29,586 nucleotides of DNA, taken from contig JAHHKH010000322.1 in the NCBI GenBank assembly GCA_018679695.1, positions 1 to 29,586 on the forward strand, written 5' to 3'. The notes beneath the pieces are model-generated. The model made no database searches and was not told the DNA's origin. It saw only the letters and a list, made by a program, of their open reading frames with translations. Positions 16,201 to 24,662 of the stretch are shown one piece after another. How positions within the stretch are numbered: the stretch's first letter is position 1; each line of letters begins with the position of its first letter. Both the position numbers and the translations under genes were made by a program. The DNA comes from Maribacter sp. (GTDB lineage: Bacteria > Bacteroidota > Bacteroidia > Flavobacteriales > Flavobacteriaceae).

Positions 16201-16361
16201 GCAAATACCCTGCCATAGGGCCTTAAAGCGTTGTTAATTTCGCCGAGGTGCCTTATGGGCAGGGGAATTTTTGAATAAACGGTCGTTGTTTGAACTTTTT
16301 GGTCTCGAGGCCTATCGGGATGGACTAGGGCTATTCTGCACTCCTATGTTCCCCATAAATA

Positions 16362-16838
16362 TCAATTATGATACGGATAGTAAACCGTTGGTGGTGCTTT
16401 TACATCATATTCCGATTGAAGAAATGCAACTAGATCAATGAGTTCCTGAACAGTCATAACTTCATTATAATTTCTCATTTTTGAAAGACCTTCTTTGGTA
16501 GCGGTTTCTTGTTTGTAGCGCCGTGCGATTTTGTGAGAAGGATTGATGACTGAGGCGACTAGTTCCCCATAGGATGGCTTAGTAGATACTTCACCTCCGA
16601 GATGTATTTTAAGACTATCACTTCCACCTTTCCACTCGATCTCTGAAATACTATGACATTCAGTACAGGATAATTTCTTATAGGTTTCTTTTCCTTTTAC
16701 AATGTCGCCTTTGGGTAATGCAAATCCACGCGCTTGCTCATTGCAACTACTTATAAGTAAGCCCCCGCATAATAAGATGAACACCAGCAAAATATTCGGA
16801 AGTTTGTACAAAGTCTTATAGTTATTGTTACCAGACAT
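16362..16838 (-). CDS. Mono-heme c-type cytochrome lipoprotein
   Basis: 158 aa. A hydrophobic segment (14-31) ends in a lipobox LLISSC, so the mature protein would start at Cys32 and be lipid-anchored on the periplasmic side. Heme attachment is C58-T-E-C61-H62, preceded by GKETYKKLSC, as in class I cytochromes c. The likely distal ligand is Met121 in LSKMRNYNEVMT, where family members often have MPNYN. A final helix (ELIDLVAFLQSEY) matches the C-terminal helix of the fold. The protein should pass single electrons in the periplasm; its partners are unknown. It lies downstream of the complex I operon on the same strand, but 229 nt away and with its own candidate promoter, so it is probably a separate unit. 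Confidence 0.9.
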   Translation of the reverse strand: MSGNNNYKTLYKLPNILLVFILLCGGLLISSCNEQARGFALPKGDIVKGKETYKKLSCTECHSISEIEWKGGSDSLKIHLGGEVSTKPSYGELVASVINPSHKIARRYKQETATKEGLSKMRNYNEVMTVQELIDLVAFLQSEYDVKAPPTVYYPYHN

Positions 16839-16887
16839 AATTGGTTTTTTAATTACGTATTCGATGCCATTAAATAATTTGTGAAAA

Positions 16888-16895
16888 CAAAGCTA
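16888..16895 (-). promoter_or_regulatory. Candidate -7 promoter box for the cytochrome c lipoprotein
   Basis: Minus-strand TAGCTTTG, exact TAnnTTTG, about 50 nt upstream of the ATG at 16838. A TTTG stands 14 nt further up, closer than the usual 17-23 nt, so the -33 half is weak. The rest of 16839-17067 holds no gene and no clear terminator hairpin. Confidence 0.4.
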
Positions 16896-17067
16896 GAGAT
16901 TAAGAAAAACAAAGGAAATGATTTATATCAATCTTGGAAATTCTTCGCCGGTATATTAAAGAGTACCCGCAATTTATGAATGCGTTGGATTATTGATAGC
17001 TAATGCACCTTTTTATTGCAAGTTGATATGCTGATTCGGAAAAATATTGAAGTAATGTAGGGGGCGA

Positions 17068-17397
17068 TTAATTTCCACCATTGTTCCAGTACTGCGGATG
17101 GGTATCCTCGGTTTGTTGGTTCCAATAATCCTGGGTTACCTTGCGACCATCGAAGGTTTTTAATTTACGTTGGAAGACCCAGATGGTGGGATTGAATACC
17201 ATATCGGTTACCCCAACAGTATATAGTTGTGGTTCTTCCTCAGAAGGTCTTTTTTCCTCTTGGATTAAAACTTCAAAACCATTGTGCTCCAGTAACTTCT
17301 TTAGAAATTCCTTTCTGTTCCCATCAACTTTCTTTTCAACAAAAGTTACCCGGGTATCATCGATGCTGCCAAATAAGTGTTTTCCTGTTAGTCCCAT
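17068..17397 (-). CDS. Small protein of unknown function at the end of the complex I operon
   Basis: 109 aa, no signal peptide and no membrane segment, so cytoplasmic. I do not recognise a family. The first part (TRVTFVEKKVDGNRKEFLKKLLEHNGFEVLIQEE) looks like an alternating beta strand and amphipathic helix. A middle segment, YTVGVTDMVFNPTIWVFQRKL, is beta-rich, and the C terminus is polar and rich in Asn, Gln and Trp. There is no cysteine, so it carries no Fe-S cluster by Cys ligation. It starts 5 nt after the nuoN stop, on the same strand, so it is surely part of the operon. Roles to consider are an accessory subunit or assembly factor of this complex I; neither is shown by the sequence. 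Confidence 0.75.
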   Translation of the reverse strand: MGLTGKHLFGSIDDTRVTFVEKKVDGNRKEFLKKLLEHNGFEVLIQEEKRPSEEEPQLYTVGVTDMVFNPTIWVFQRKLKTFDGRKVTQDYWNQQTEDTHPQYWNNGGN

Positions 17398-17402
17398 AAA
17401 CC

Positions 17403-18830
17403 CTAATTAAAAATTCCACTTAATTCATAAATATAATCATATAAAGGACTGTATAGTCCTAGTACCAATATGCCAATTACGGTTATCAGTAACCCGAGTC
17501 GCATGTAAATCCTATTCTTAAAAAATGGAATGGGATTATCACTTTTTCTGAGGAACATGGCCCTTACGACGATAAGGTAGTAATACAGCGAAATGGTCAC
17601 ATTTACCACAGCTATAAATACCAATAGATAATAACCTTCACTTGCCGCAGCGGTAAATAGGAAAAACTTGCCAAAAAACCCAGCTACAGGGGGTATTCCC
17701 GCCAAAGAAAACAAGGCCAACATCATTACCAGACTCAGGTTGGGATTGGTTCGGTATAACCCCTCATAATCATTGATGTCTTCTTTTCCTGTCTCCAAAG
17801 AGATTGCTTGGACCACACCAAAAGCAGCTAAGTTCGAGAACACATAAATCAATACAAAGTAGACTATGGTGGCAGTGCCCAACTGGGTACCCGCAATTAG
17901 GCCCAATAAGATGAAGCCTGCCTGTGCTATTGAGGAAAAGGCTAAAAAACGCTTCATGTTCTGTTGTCGTAGTGCAAACAAATTACCAATGAACATGGTT
18001 AAAACCGCAACAAGATAGATTAGATTTTCCCAAACATGCATCAATGGTTTTAAAACGGTAAACAAAAGGATCATTAAGATAAAAACGGCCGCTCCTTTTG
18101 AGATTACCGATAAATAGGAGGCTACACTAATGGGAGCTCCCTCATAGACATCGGCCGTCCAAAAATGAAAGGGGACCAGTGAGATCTTAAAGGCCAATCC
18201 GGCAAAAAACAATATCATCCCAAGAATGGTCAAATCAGTAGATGCTATTATTTGTATAATATTTTCAAAATAGATTGATCCAGACGTTGCATATAACATG
18301 GATATGCCAAAGAGTGATACCCCTGATGCCAATGCCGAGGAAAGAATCAACTTAATACCCGCTTCGCTAGACCTTCTATTGGTGGTTTCATAGGCTGCCA
18401 ATGCCGCAACGGGCAAGGTTGATAATTCCAATCCCAAATAGAACATTAAGAAATCGCCCGAAGAAATCATGAAATACATCCCCAGTAAGGAAGAAAAAAG
18501 TAATATAAAGAACTCAGTGCCCTTATTTTGGCTAAAGATCTTTGCCCGCAGCCAATCTGCAGATTGCAATAAAAGGATAAACACACCCAAATTAAGTATA
18601 TTCTTAAAAAAGTGTATTAACCCATTGGTTCTGAACATGCCACCGAAAAGGTTAGTTTCCATTATGGGTAAAAACCCGACAATAGTATGGAGCCCAAACA
18701 ACAGAATGGCCAAATGAACAATACTTTGTTTTTTATTTTGTGGAATAAATACCTCAGCAACAATCAGCAATAGTGTTATTGCCAAAAGTATTATTTCGTG
18801 ACGCATCGCTAAAAAGTTGCTAAAATCCAT
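17403..18830 (-). CDS. nuoN: NADH-quinone oxidoreductase subunit N
   Basis: 475 aa, about 14 transmembrane helices, one of the three antiporter-like proton-pumping subunits of the membrane arm. Hallmarks are FYLGLELSTLPVAALAAYE with the conserved Glu in the fifth helix, KISLVPFHFWTADVYEGAP around the pump lysine, and FSLAGIPPVAGFFGKFFLF in the later helices. The N terminus is hydrophobic from the start, with no signal peptide. It begins 11 nt after nuoM and is followed after 5 nt by a small unknown gene. All key residues of the family that I can locate are present, so an active proton channel is likely. Confidence 0.94.
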   Translation of the reverse strand: MDFSNFLAMRHEIILLAITLLLIVAEVFIPQNKKQSIVHLAILLFGLHTIVGFLPIMETNLFGGMFRTNGLIHFFKNILNLGVFILLLQSADWLRAKIFSQNKGTEFFILLFSSLLGMYFMISSGDFLMFYLGLELSTLPVAALAAYETTNRRSSEAGIKLILSSALASGVSLFGISMLYATSGSIYFENIIQIIASTDLTILGMILFFAGLAFKISLVPFHFWTADVYEGAPISVASYLSVISKGAAVFILMILLFTVLKPLMHVWENLIYLVAVLTMFIGNLFALRQQNMKRFLAFSSIAQAGFILLGLIAGTQLGTATIVYFVLIYVFSNLAAFGVVQAISLETGKEDINDYEGLYRTNPNLSLVMMLALFSLAGIPPVAGFFGKFFLFTAAASEGYYLLVFIAVVNVTISLYYYLIVVRAMFLRKSDNPIPFFKNRIYMRLGLLITVIGILVLGLYSPLYDYIYELSGIFN

Positions 18831-18841
18831 TTTCCTTTATT

Positions 18842-20329
18842 TTATAACACCCCCTGTATAAATGGTTGTAAACTATCCAAAATCATATCACTTAACCAAA
18901 GTGGTGCAACACCCATCCCAACAATAGGAATCAACAACAGTAATATTCCCAACTTTTCATACCATGTGACCCTTTCCAAGGTTAAGAATCCTTCATTTTT
19001 TACAGGCCCCATGAGCATAATCCCAACAACACGTAAAATATAAACGGCCGTAACTACGATTGCAGATACAGAAACTATAGTCGCTACTCTATAGAACAAA
19101 TCCTCATGCTGAAATGCCCCGACAAAAATGTTCATTTCAGCTACAAATCCGCTGAACCCCGGGAGTCCCAAGGATGCAAGTCCGGCAATAACATAAATGA
19201 CCGATATAAAAGGAATTACTTTGAGTAATCCACCCAATTTGGTTACATCCCTTGTATGTGTTCTTTCGTAGATCATTCCAATCAAAGCGAAGAACAGGGC
19301 TGTCATGAAGCCATGGGAGAGTGATTGTAATATGGCGCCATTCCATGCCGTTTTGTTCAACATCAATAGGGCGAACAAAACCATTCCCAAGTGACTCACC
19401 GAGGAATAGGCATTAATATATTTTAGATCAGTTTGTTTGATGGCGGAAAACGCGCCATATATAGTCCCGATAGTAGCTAAGATGATAAAAAACCAAGACC
19501 AATGTTGCGCACCTTCTGGTAATAAATACATGGCTACCCGGAACACCCCATATCCTCCCAGTTTCATTAAAACCCCTGCGTGAAGCATTGAAACAGCCGT
19601 TGGTGCAGAAGCATGGCCATCGGGGGACCATGTATGGAATGGGAATAAGGCCCCAATTACCGCGAACCCAATAAAGGTCAATGGGAAAAATAGCTTTTGG
19701 ACCTCAAATGGAATATTCACTTTCGCGATTTCCAATATATTGAAAGTCAGGGCGCCGCCATCGGCATTTGAGTTAAAGTAAATCCCTAGAATGGCAACTA
19801 AAAGAATCGCAGAGGCTCCCATCAACATTAAGGTCAGTTTCATGGCTGAATATTCCTTTGGGCCAGATCCCCAAATGCCGATTAACAAATACATAGGAAT
19901 CACTGCGATCTCAAAAAAGACGAACATGGTGAAAAGGTCCAACGAAATAAAGAAACCATATACCCCGATTGAAAGCACTATAAGGGAAACAAAGAACTCC
20001 TTGGGCAAATCTTTCATTTTCCATGAAATAAAGACACCCGCCAAAACCACAATAGCCGTTAACAATAAAAGTGTGACTGAAATTCCGTCGACGCCAATGG
20101 TATAATGGATATTGAATTCCTTGAACCAGACGACATCTTTGGTAAAGACCATGATATCGTTATTCACGGCCCTTTCTTTAAAATAAGCGAAAACCAAGTT
20201 GATAGCCATACCGAACTGCACTAGACTTCCGATCATCGAAACAATACGAGCCTGTTTTAATCCTCTGGTGAAAACCAAGGCCAAAATGGTTATAACAGGA
20301 ACTGTAATAAAAAGAGATAGGATATCCAT
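18842..20329 (-). CDS. nuoM: NADH-quinone oxidoreductase subunit M
   Basis: 495 aa polytopic antiporter-like subunit of complex I. The motif FVFFEIAVIPMYLLIGIWG contains the conserved trans-membrane glutamate; GALFPFHTWSPDGHASAPTAVSMLHAGVLMKLGGYG is the most recognisable family block, with the proton-path His and Lys. KYINAYSSVSHLGMV and GLASLGLPGFSGFVAE follow as expected. It is 12 nt upstream of nuoN and starts 9 nt after nuoL. Sequence and length are normal for the family. Confidence 0.95.
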   Translation of the reverse strand: MDILSLFITVPVITILALVFTRGLKQARIVSMIGSLVQFGMAINLVFAYFKERAVNNDIMVFTKDVVWFKEFNIHYTIGVDGISVTLLLLTAIVVLAGVFISWKMKDLPKEFFVSLIVLSIGVYGFFISLDLFTMFVFFEIAVIPMYLLIGIWGSGPKEYSAMKLTLMLMGASAILLVAILGIYFNSNADGGALTFNILEIAKVNIPFEVQKLFFPLTFIGFAVIGALFPFHTWSPDGHASAPTAVSMLHAGVLMKLGGYGVFRVAMYLLPEGAQHWSWFFIILATIGTIYGAFSAIKQTDLKYINAYSSVSHLGMVLFALLMLNKTAWNGAILQSLSHGFMTALFFALIGMIYERTHTRDVTKLGGLLKVIPFISVIYVIAGLASLGLPGFSGFVAEMNIFVGAFQHEDLFYRVATIVSVSAIVVTAVYILRVVGIMLMGPVKNEGFLTLERVTWYEKLGILLLLIPIVGMGVAPLWLSDMILDSLQPFIQGVL

Positions 20330-20338
20330 ATTAATCGT

Positions 20339-22258
20339 TTAGCTTGTCCAGAGATAAATGAAAACCAATGCAATAATTACGACTCCGGCAACAAAGGCGA
20401 AAGCATAATCCTGTACTTTACCAGATTGCATGCCTTTAATTTTTTCAGAAGCCAGTACGGTCTTATTTCCAATACCAACCATAGTGCCATCAACATATTT
20501 CCTATCGAATTTGGCAATAGGTGCAGAAACCCGGTTAAATAAAATCTTCTTGGTAATAAAGAGATAAATTTCATCGAAATAAAACTTATCATAGGTCCAT
20601 TGATACAAGGGTCCAAAAAAGTTCACCATCTTATCAGCCAAATCATTTTCTTTCTTATAGAAAACCCAAGCCAGAGCAATACCGATAAGACCAACTCCCA
20701 CGGCTACGGCAGCAAGTGGATAATTTATATGGGCTTCGAAACCAGCCTTATCGGCAGTTACAAATTCACTGAATGGAATAAATCCTCCGATAATGCTCAG
20801 TAGGGCAAGGAATAGTAATGGGAATGTCATTGAAAGGGGTGATTCGTGTGGTTTCTGCTCATATTTTGTATCCTTACCCCAGAAAATTCCAAAGTAGATT
20901 CGAAACATGTAAAAAGCAGTTAGTCCGGCAACAAAAATCCCGATAAAATAAATCAGTTTATTGTGCTCAAATGCTGCGACGAGGATTTCATCCTTACTAA
21001 AGAACCCAGCAAAAGGCGGAACTCCGGCTATGGCCAAGGCCGCTATCAAGAACGTAATATTGGTTATAGGCATGTACTTTCGCAAACCGCCCATGTCTTT
21101 CAAATAATTGCTATGAACAGCATGGATTACAGAACCTGCGCACAAAAACAATAATGCCTTGAACATGGCATGGGTAAACAAATGAAACATTGAGGCCATA
21201 TATCCAAGGCCCTCATGACCTTCATATCCTGAAACTCCCAAGGCCAACATCATATAACCCAATTGTGACATGGTGGAAAAGGCCAATACGCGCTTTATAT
21301 CGGTCTGTGTGATGGCAATAATTGCCGCGAACAAGGAAGAAAATGCACCAACATAGGCCACGATATTCAAGGCGAAGCCCTCCTCGACAAAATAGAACAT
21401 TGGAAATAAACGGGCTACCAAAAATATACCGGCAACAACCATAGTAGCGGCATGGATCAATGCTGAGACCGGAGTAGGACCCTCCATTGCATCCGGTAAC
21501 CAGATGTGTAGGGGAAACATGGCAGATTTACCAGCACCGCCAATAAAAATGAGTATTAACGCCCATGTCAAGACCGATAAACCCATAAATGAAGTAGATG
21601 CCCAATTAAGAATAGCACTTCCTTCAGGGTTGTTCAAGGTTTCAAAATCATAGGTGCCCGTATAGTATCCCATTATCAATATACCAATCAGAAATCCCAA
21701 GTCGGCAAAACGCGTTACAATAAATGCCTTTTTGGCCGCCGATACTGCTGATGGTTTCGTATAATAATAACCAATTAATAAATAAGAAGAAACGCCGACC
21801 AGTTCCCAGAAAATATAGATTTGGAATAGGTTGGTTGCCAAAACCAATCCGTACATCGAAAAAGAGAATAAAGCAAGAAAGGCGAAGAATTTGGTATATC
21901 CATCATCACCTTTCATATACCCCCTGCTATAGATTTGAACCATTAAGGAAACTATGGAAACCACGATAAGCATCATCACCGATATTGGATCTATCTGGAC
22001 CCCCATATCAATGGCCAACGTATCGGTGAAATTCATCCAGACTGTTTTTTCAACAAAGGTTTGATAGACCCCATCAGATTTACCATAAACAAAAAAGTAA
22101 TGGTAAGCAGTATTGATAGACAATAATGTGGATACCAAGAGACCGGCAACACCAATATAACCTGAAGCCAATGGTTTTATCTTTTTATTGAATATTCCCA
22201 AAAGCAGGAATACTGCCAAAGGAATCAAGGGGATCAATATGATTGAACTAAAGTTCAT
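20339..22258 (-). CDS. nuoL: NADH-quinone oxidoreductase subunit L
   Basis: 639 aa, the largest and most distal pump subunit. Hallmarks: FWELVGVSSYLLIGYYY with the conserved Glu, GKSAMFPLHIWLPDAMEGPTPVSALIHAATMV with the Lys/His proton path, and VLAFSTMSQLGYMMLALG. The C-terminal part (DKFYFDEIYLFITKK, then a long helix and a last TM segment ending FVAGVVIIALVFIYLW) matches the lateral piston helix that anchors NuoL along the membrane arm. It lies between nuoK and nuoM with short gaps (11 and 9 nt). Nothing is missing. Confidence 0.95.
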   Translation of the reverse strand: MNFSSIILIPLIPLAVFLLLGIFNKKIKPLASGYIGVAGLLVSTLLSINTAYHYFFVYGKSDGVYQTFVEKTVWMNFTDTLAIDMGVQIDPISVMMLIVVSIVSLMVQIYSRGYMKGDDGYTKFFAFLALFSFSMYGLVLATNLFQIYIFWELVGVSSYLLIGYYYTKPSAVSAAKKAFIVTRFADLGFLIGILIMGYYTGTYDFETLNNPEGSAILNWASTSFMGLSVLTWALILIFIGGAGKSAMFPLHIWLPDAMEGPTPVSALIHAATMVVAGIFLVARLFPMFYFVEEGFALNIVAYVGAFSSLFAAIIAITQTDIKRVLAFSTMSQLGYMMLALGVSGYEGHEGLGYMASMFHLFTHAMFKALLFLCAGSVIHAVHSNYLKDMGGLRKYMPITNITFLIAALAIAGVPPFAGFFSKDEILVAAFEHNKLIYFIGIFVAGLTAFYMFRIYFGIFWGKDTKYEQKPHESPLSMTFPLLFLALLSIIGGFIPFSEFVTADKAGFEAHINYPLAAVAVGVGLIGIALAWVFYKKENDLADKMVNFFGPLYQWTYDKFYFDEIYLFITKKILFNRVSAPIAKFDRKYVDGTMVGIGNKTVLASEKIKGMQSGKVQDYAFAFVAGVVIIALVFIYLWTS

Positions 22259-22269
22259 TTCTTTGGAAT

Positions 22270-22587
22270 TTAGTGTTTCATTGTTTCAATTTCCTTTACT
22301 TCCACTGAACTGATTTGCCTATATAATCCGATTATTATGGAAACTGCCAAAGCCGTTTCGGCCGCGGCAACGGCAATTATAAACAGCGAAAACACTACGC
22401 CTTGCAACATATCAGGATATAAATATTTGTTGATGACCACAAAATTTATGACAGAAGCATTCAATATCAATTCAATGGATATCAATATGGAAATCAGGTT
22501 TTTGCGGGTGATAAAACCATAAAGACCAATAAAGAACAAAATTGATGTCACCGTGAGTATCTCGTAAATGCTAATTCCAGGAATCAT
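22270..22587 (-). CDS. nuoK: NADH-quinone oxidoreductase subunit K
   Basis: 105 aa, three transmembrane helices. The two membrane glutamates of the family are visible in SILISIELILNASVINF and AVAAAETALAVSIIIGLY. These residues form the E-channel that links quinone reduction to the antiporter subunits. The start overlaps the nuoJ stop by 4 nt (ATGA), which implies coupled translation. Length equals that of E. coli NuoK plus a few residues. Confidence 0.95.
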   Translation of the reverse strand: MIPGISIYEILTVTSILFFIGLYGFITRKNLISILISIELILNASVINFVVINKYLYPDMLQGVVFSLFIIAVAAAETALAVSIIIGLYRQISSVEVKEIETMKH

Positions 22588-23108
22588 ACTATTTCGTCTT
22601 TTTTATCGGTTAATTTTTTTCCTTTGGCAATGATTATTGCCCCGATCATTGCTGCCAAAAGCAGCACGCTGATTACTTCAAAAGGCAATATAAACCCGCC
22701 GGCCCCATAACTAAGAAGTGCTGCACCTATGTCCGATGTTGTAGTGGTCAATGTATTTTCTACCACTTTGAATTCGTATGAGTAGATGGTAGTAAGGAAT
22801 AGCCCTAGGCCTAACAAACAAGCAATCGATGTGAGTATTTGTTTCGAAATTTTTGCAATTTCCAATTCCATTTCGATATGATGTACCAGTAGTACTGAAA
22901 AAATGATCAATACAATGATACCCCCGGCATAGACGGTAAGTTGAATAGCAGCCAGGAAATTATAATCGATCAGAAAATATATACCGGCAATCCCGCATAG
23001 CACAAATAATAAATAAATAACCGACCGCAACATTTTACGACTCGTGACCGACGCGATGGCAAACACAATCATTATTACAGCTAAAACGTAAAAAATTATT
23101 CGTTCCAT
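22584..23108 (-). CDS. nuoJ: NADH-quinone oxidoreductase subunit J
   Basis: 174 aa, five predicted membrane helices. The conserved third helix FLAAIQLTVYAGGIIVLIIFSVLLV contains the tyrosine-glycine pi-bulge region that takes part in opening the E-channel. The protein ends in a short basic cytoplasmic tail (KGKKLTDKKDE). It starts 4 nt after nuoI and its stop overlaps nuoK by 4 nt. Confidence 0.93.
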   Translation of the reverse strand: MERIIFYVLAVIMIVFAIASVTSRKMLRSVIYLLFVLCGIAGIYFLIDYNFLAAIQLTVYAGGIIVLIIFSVLLVHHIEMELEIAKISKQILTSIACLLGLGLFLTTIYSYEFKVVENTLTTTTSDIGAALLSYGAGGFILPFEVISVLLLAAMIGAIIIAKGKKLTDKKDEIV

Positions 23109-23112
23109 AGGT

Positions 23113-23589
23113 TTAATCCTCTACTCCTGGCATTAATTTAGAACCTGGCTTGTTCAATACTCTGGTTAAGGCCGTCCTATCATATACTGAATTTTCGAAA
23201 TTTTGTCCCCATTTAATCGCATCTGTAGGGCATACATCTATACATAGGCCGCACATGGTGCACATACTCAAATGGTACACGAATTTGTCGATCTTTTTTT
23301 TCTTTTTGCCGGTTTCCTCATCAATTCCCCTATCCCAGATTATTTCGATAGTGCCGTTTGGACATGCTATCTCACACTTTTGACAACCCGTACAGCGATG
23401 TCTGTTTTCCTCATCATGGGGCATAATGACCTCCCCACGGAAACGATCAAACATCTTAAGTGTATCCCTATTATCAGGATACTGTTGGGTGATGGCCCCT
23501 TTTCGAGATGTTAAAAAGTACTTTCCGGTAACACTCATCCCGGTCAGGAGTGTTTTAATACCTTTGAAAATGTCGGAAAAATAGCTCAT
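23113..23589 (-). CDS. nuoI: NADH-quinone oxidoreductase subunit I, 2x[4Fe-4S]
   Basis: 158 aa peripheral subunit carrying clusters N6a and N6b. Two ferredoxin-type motifs are complete: C66, C69, C72, C76 (followed by Pro) and C110, C113, C116, C120 (followed by Pro). An N-terminal amphipathic segment (FSDIFKGIKTLLTGM) attaches the subunit to the membrane arm. Between the motifs is a basic insert of five consecutive lysines (95-99). In an enzyme without NuoEFG these clusters would be the entry point for electrons, so the lysine patch is a candidate docking surface for acidic ferredoxin. The gene sits between nuoH and nuoJ with gaps of 4 nt on each side. Confidence 0.95.
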   Translation of the reverse strand: MSYFSDIFKGIKTLLTGMSVTGKYFLTSRKGAITQQYPDNRDTLKMFDRFRGEVIMPHDEENRHRCTGCQKCEIACPNGTIEIIWDRGIDEETGKKKKKIDKFVYHLSMCTMCGLCIDVCPTDAIKWGQNFENSVYDRTALTRVLNKPGSKLMPGVED

Positions 23590-23593
23590 AACA

Positions 23594-24658
23594 TTAAAAT
23601 CGTATTATTAGGTTTTGCCAAACAATCAGGGCCATTATTACTATATTCATTAGATTCAAAGGTAGTAGGTATTTCCACTCCAACGTCAATAATTGATCTA
23701 CCCTTAGTCTAGGAAATGTCCATCTAAACCACATCATTAAAAACACAAGGACCATGGCCTTTGCCAAAAACCAAAAGACCCCTAGGATCGGAATTGATTC
23801 CGTAATGCCAAAAGGCGACAACCAGGCCCCAAAAAAGACAGTGGTTGCAATAGCTGCGATGATGAACATATTTATAAATTCCGCCAGAAAGAAATAGGCA
23901 AACTTCATTCCCGAGTATTCAGTATGAAATCCTGCTCCTAACTCTGATTCGGCTTCGGCCATATCAAAAGGAGCCCTGTTGGTCTCGGCGGTACCGGCAA
24001 TCATATAGATCATAAAAGCGATTATAGCCGGGATATGACCTTGAACAATCAACCAGCCGTTTTTCTGTACTTCAACAATTTGGGAAAGTTGAAGTGAACC
24101 TGTGATCAAAATCATAGTCAATAATGATAGACCTATCGAAAGTTCATAACTTATAGTCTGAACACCACTTCGCATGGCGCCGATCAACGCAAATTTGTTG
24201 TTGCTGCTCCATCCTCCCAAAAGTATTCCGATTACACCAATGGAAGATATGGCAATCAAGAATAGAATCCCAATATTAATATCGAAAGCCTGAAAATCTT
24301 GGGTAAAAGGAATAACAGCCAATGCCATCAATGCCGTGATAATTACAAAATAGGGTGCCAGGTTGTATAAAAACTTATCTGCCCTTTCAGTTCCTGTGAG
24401 TTCTTTGGAGACCAACTTCAAGGCATCTGCCATTGTCTGCAATAACCCTTGAAAACCTACCCTGTTGGGACCTATGCGTAGTTGAAACCACGCGGCCACC
24501 CGACGTTCGATTAAAACCAAAAACAATCCGGCTACCGAAAAAATAGCCAGATAAACCAGGGCAATCAATACCATTTCAACCAAATGCGCCATGTTTTCAG
24601 ACATTGAACTATAAAGCCAATCGTGAATACTTTTTGTTATGCTTAGCGCTCTTATCAT
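23594..24658 (-). CDS. nuoH: NADH-quinone oxidoreductase subunit H
   Basis: 354 aa, about eight membrane helices, forming the quinone tunnel together with NuoB and NuoD. Family signatures are RRVAAWFQLRIGPNRVGFQG near the first cytoplasmic loop and PFDMAEAESELGAGFHTEYSG, whose acidic residues start the E-channel; FPRLRVDQLLTLEWKYLLP marks the last loop. The ATG at 24658 is used; an in-frame TTG at 24673 lies inside the nuoD coding end and is less likely. The stop of nuoD is just 4 nt upstream. In 14-subunit operons nuoE, nuoF and nuoG stand between these two genes; here they are absent. Confidence 0.94.
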   Translation of the reverse strand: MIRALSITKSIHDWLYSSMSENMAHLVEMVLIALVYLAIFSVAGLFLVLIERRVAAWFQLRIGPNRVGFQGLLQTMADALKLVSKELTGTERADKFLYNLAPYFVIITALMALAVIPFTQDFQAFDINIGILFLIAISSIGVIGILLGGWSSNNKFALIGAMRSGVQTISYELSIGLSLLTMILITGSLQLSQIVEVQKNGWLIVQGHIPAIIAFMIYMIAGTAETNRAPFDMAEAESELGAGFHTEYSGMKFAYFFLAEFINMFIIAAIATTVFFGAWLSPFGITESIPILGVFWFLAKAMVLVFLMMWFRWTFPRLRVDQLLTLEWKYLLPLNLMNIVIMALIVWQNLIIRF

Positions 24659-24662
24659 GGTA

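Noticed and set aside
16201..16361. Possible remnant gene between the secreted unknown protein and the cytochrome c; a plus-strand frame reads through with NKRSLFELFGLEAYRDG and a minus-strand frame is open as well
   Set aside because: Neither frame has a credible start or recognisable family, and both run into flanking real genes. It is too short to distinguish from chance.
16360..16373. Short inverted repeat TATCA/TGATA at the end of the cytochrome c gene as a terminator
   Set aside because: Five AT-rich base pairs with no T-tract; not stable enough to call.
20339..22258. Subunits L, M and N as an Mrp-type Na+/H+ antiporter
   Set aside because: The order K-L-M-N directly follows nuoH-I-J with complex I-specific sequences, and NuoL has the long C-terminal helix of complex I.
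23290..23312. Programmed -1 frameshift at the A-rich lysine codons of nuoI
   Set aside because: The zero frame continues into the second cluster motif and a normal C terminus, so no frameshift product is needed.
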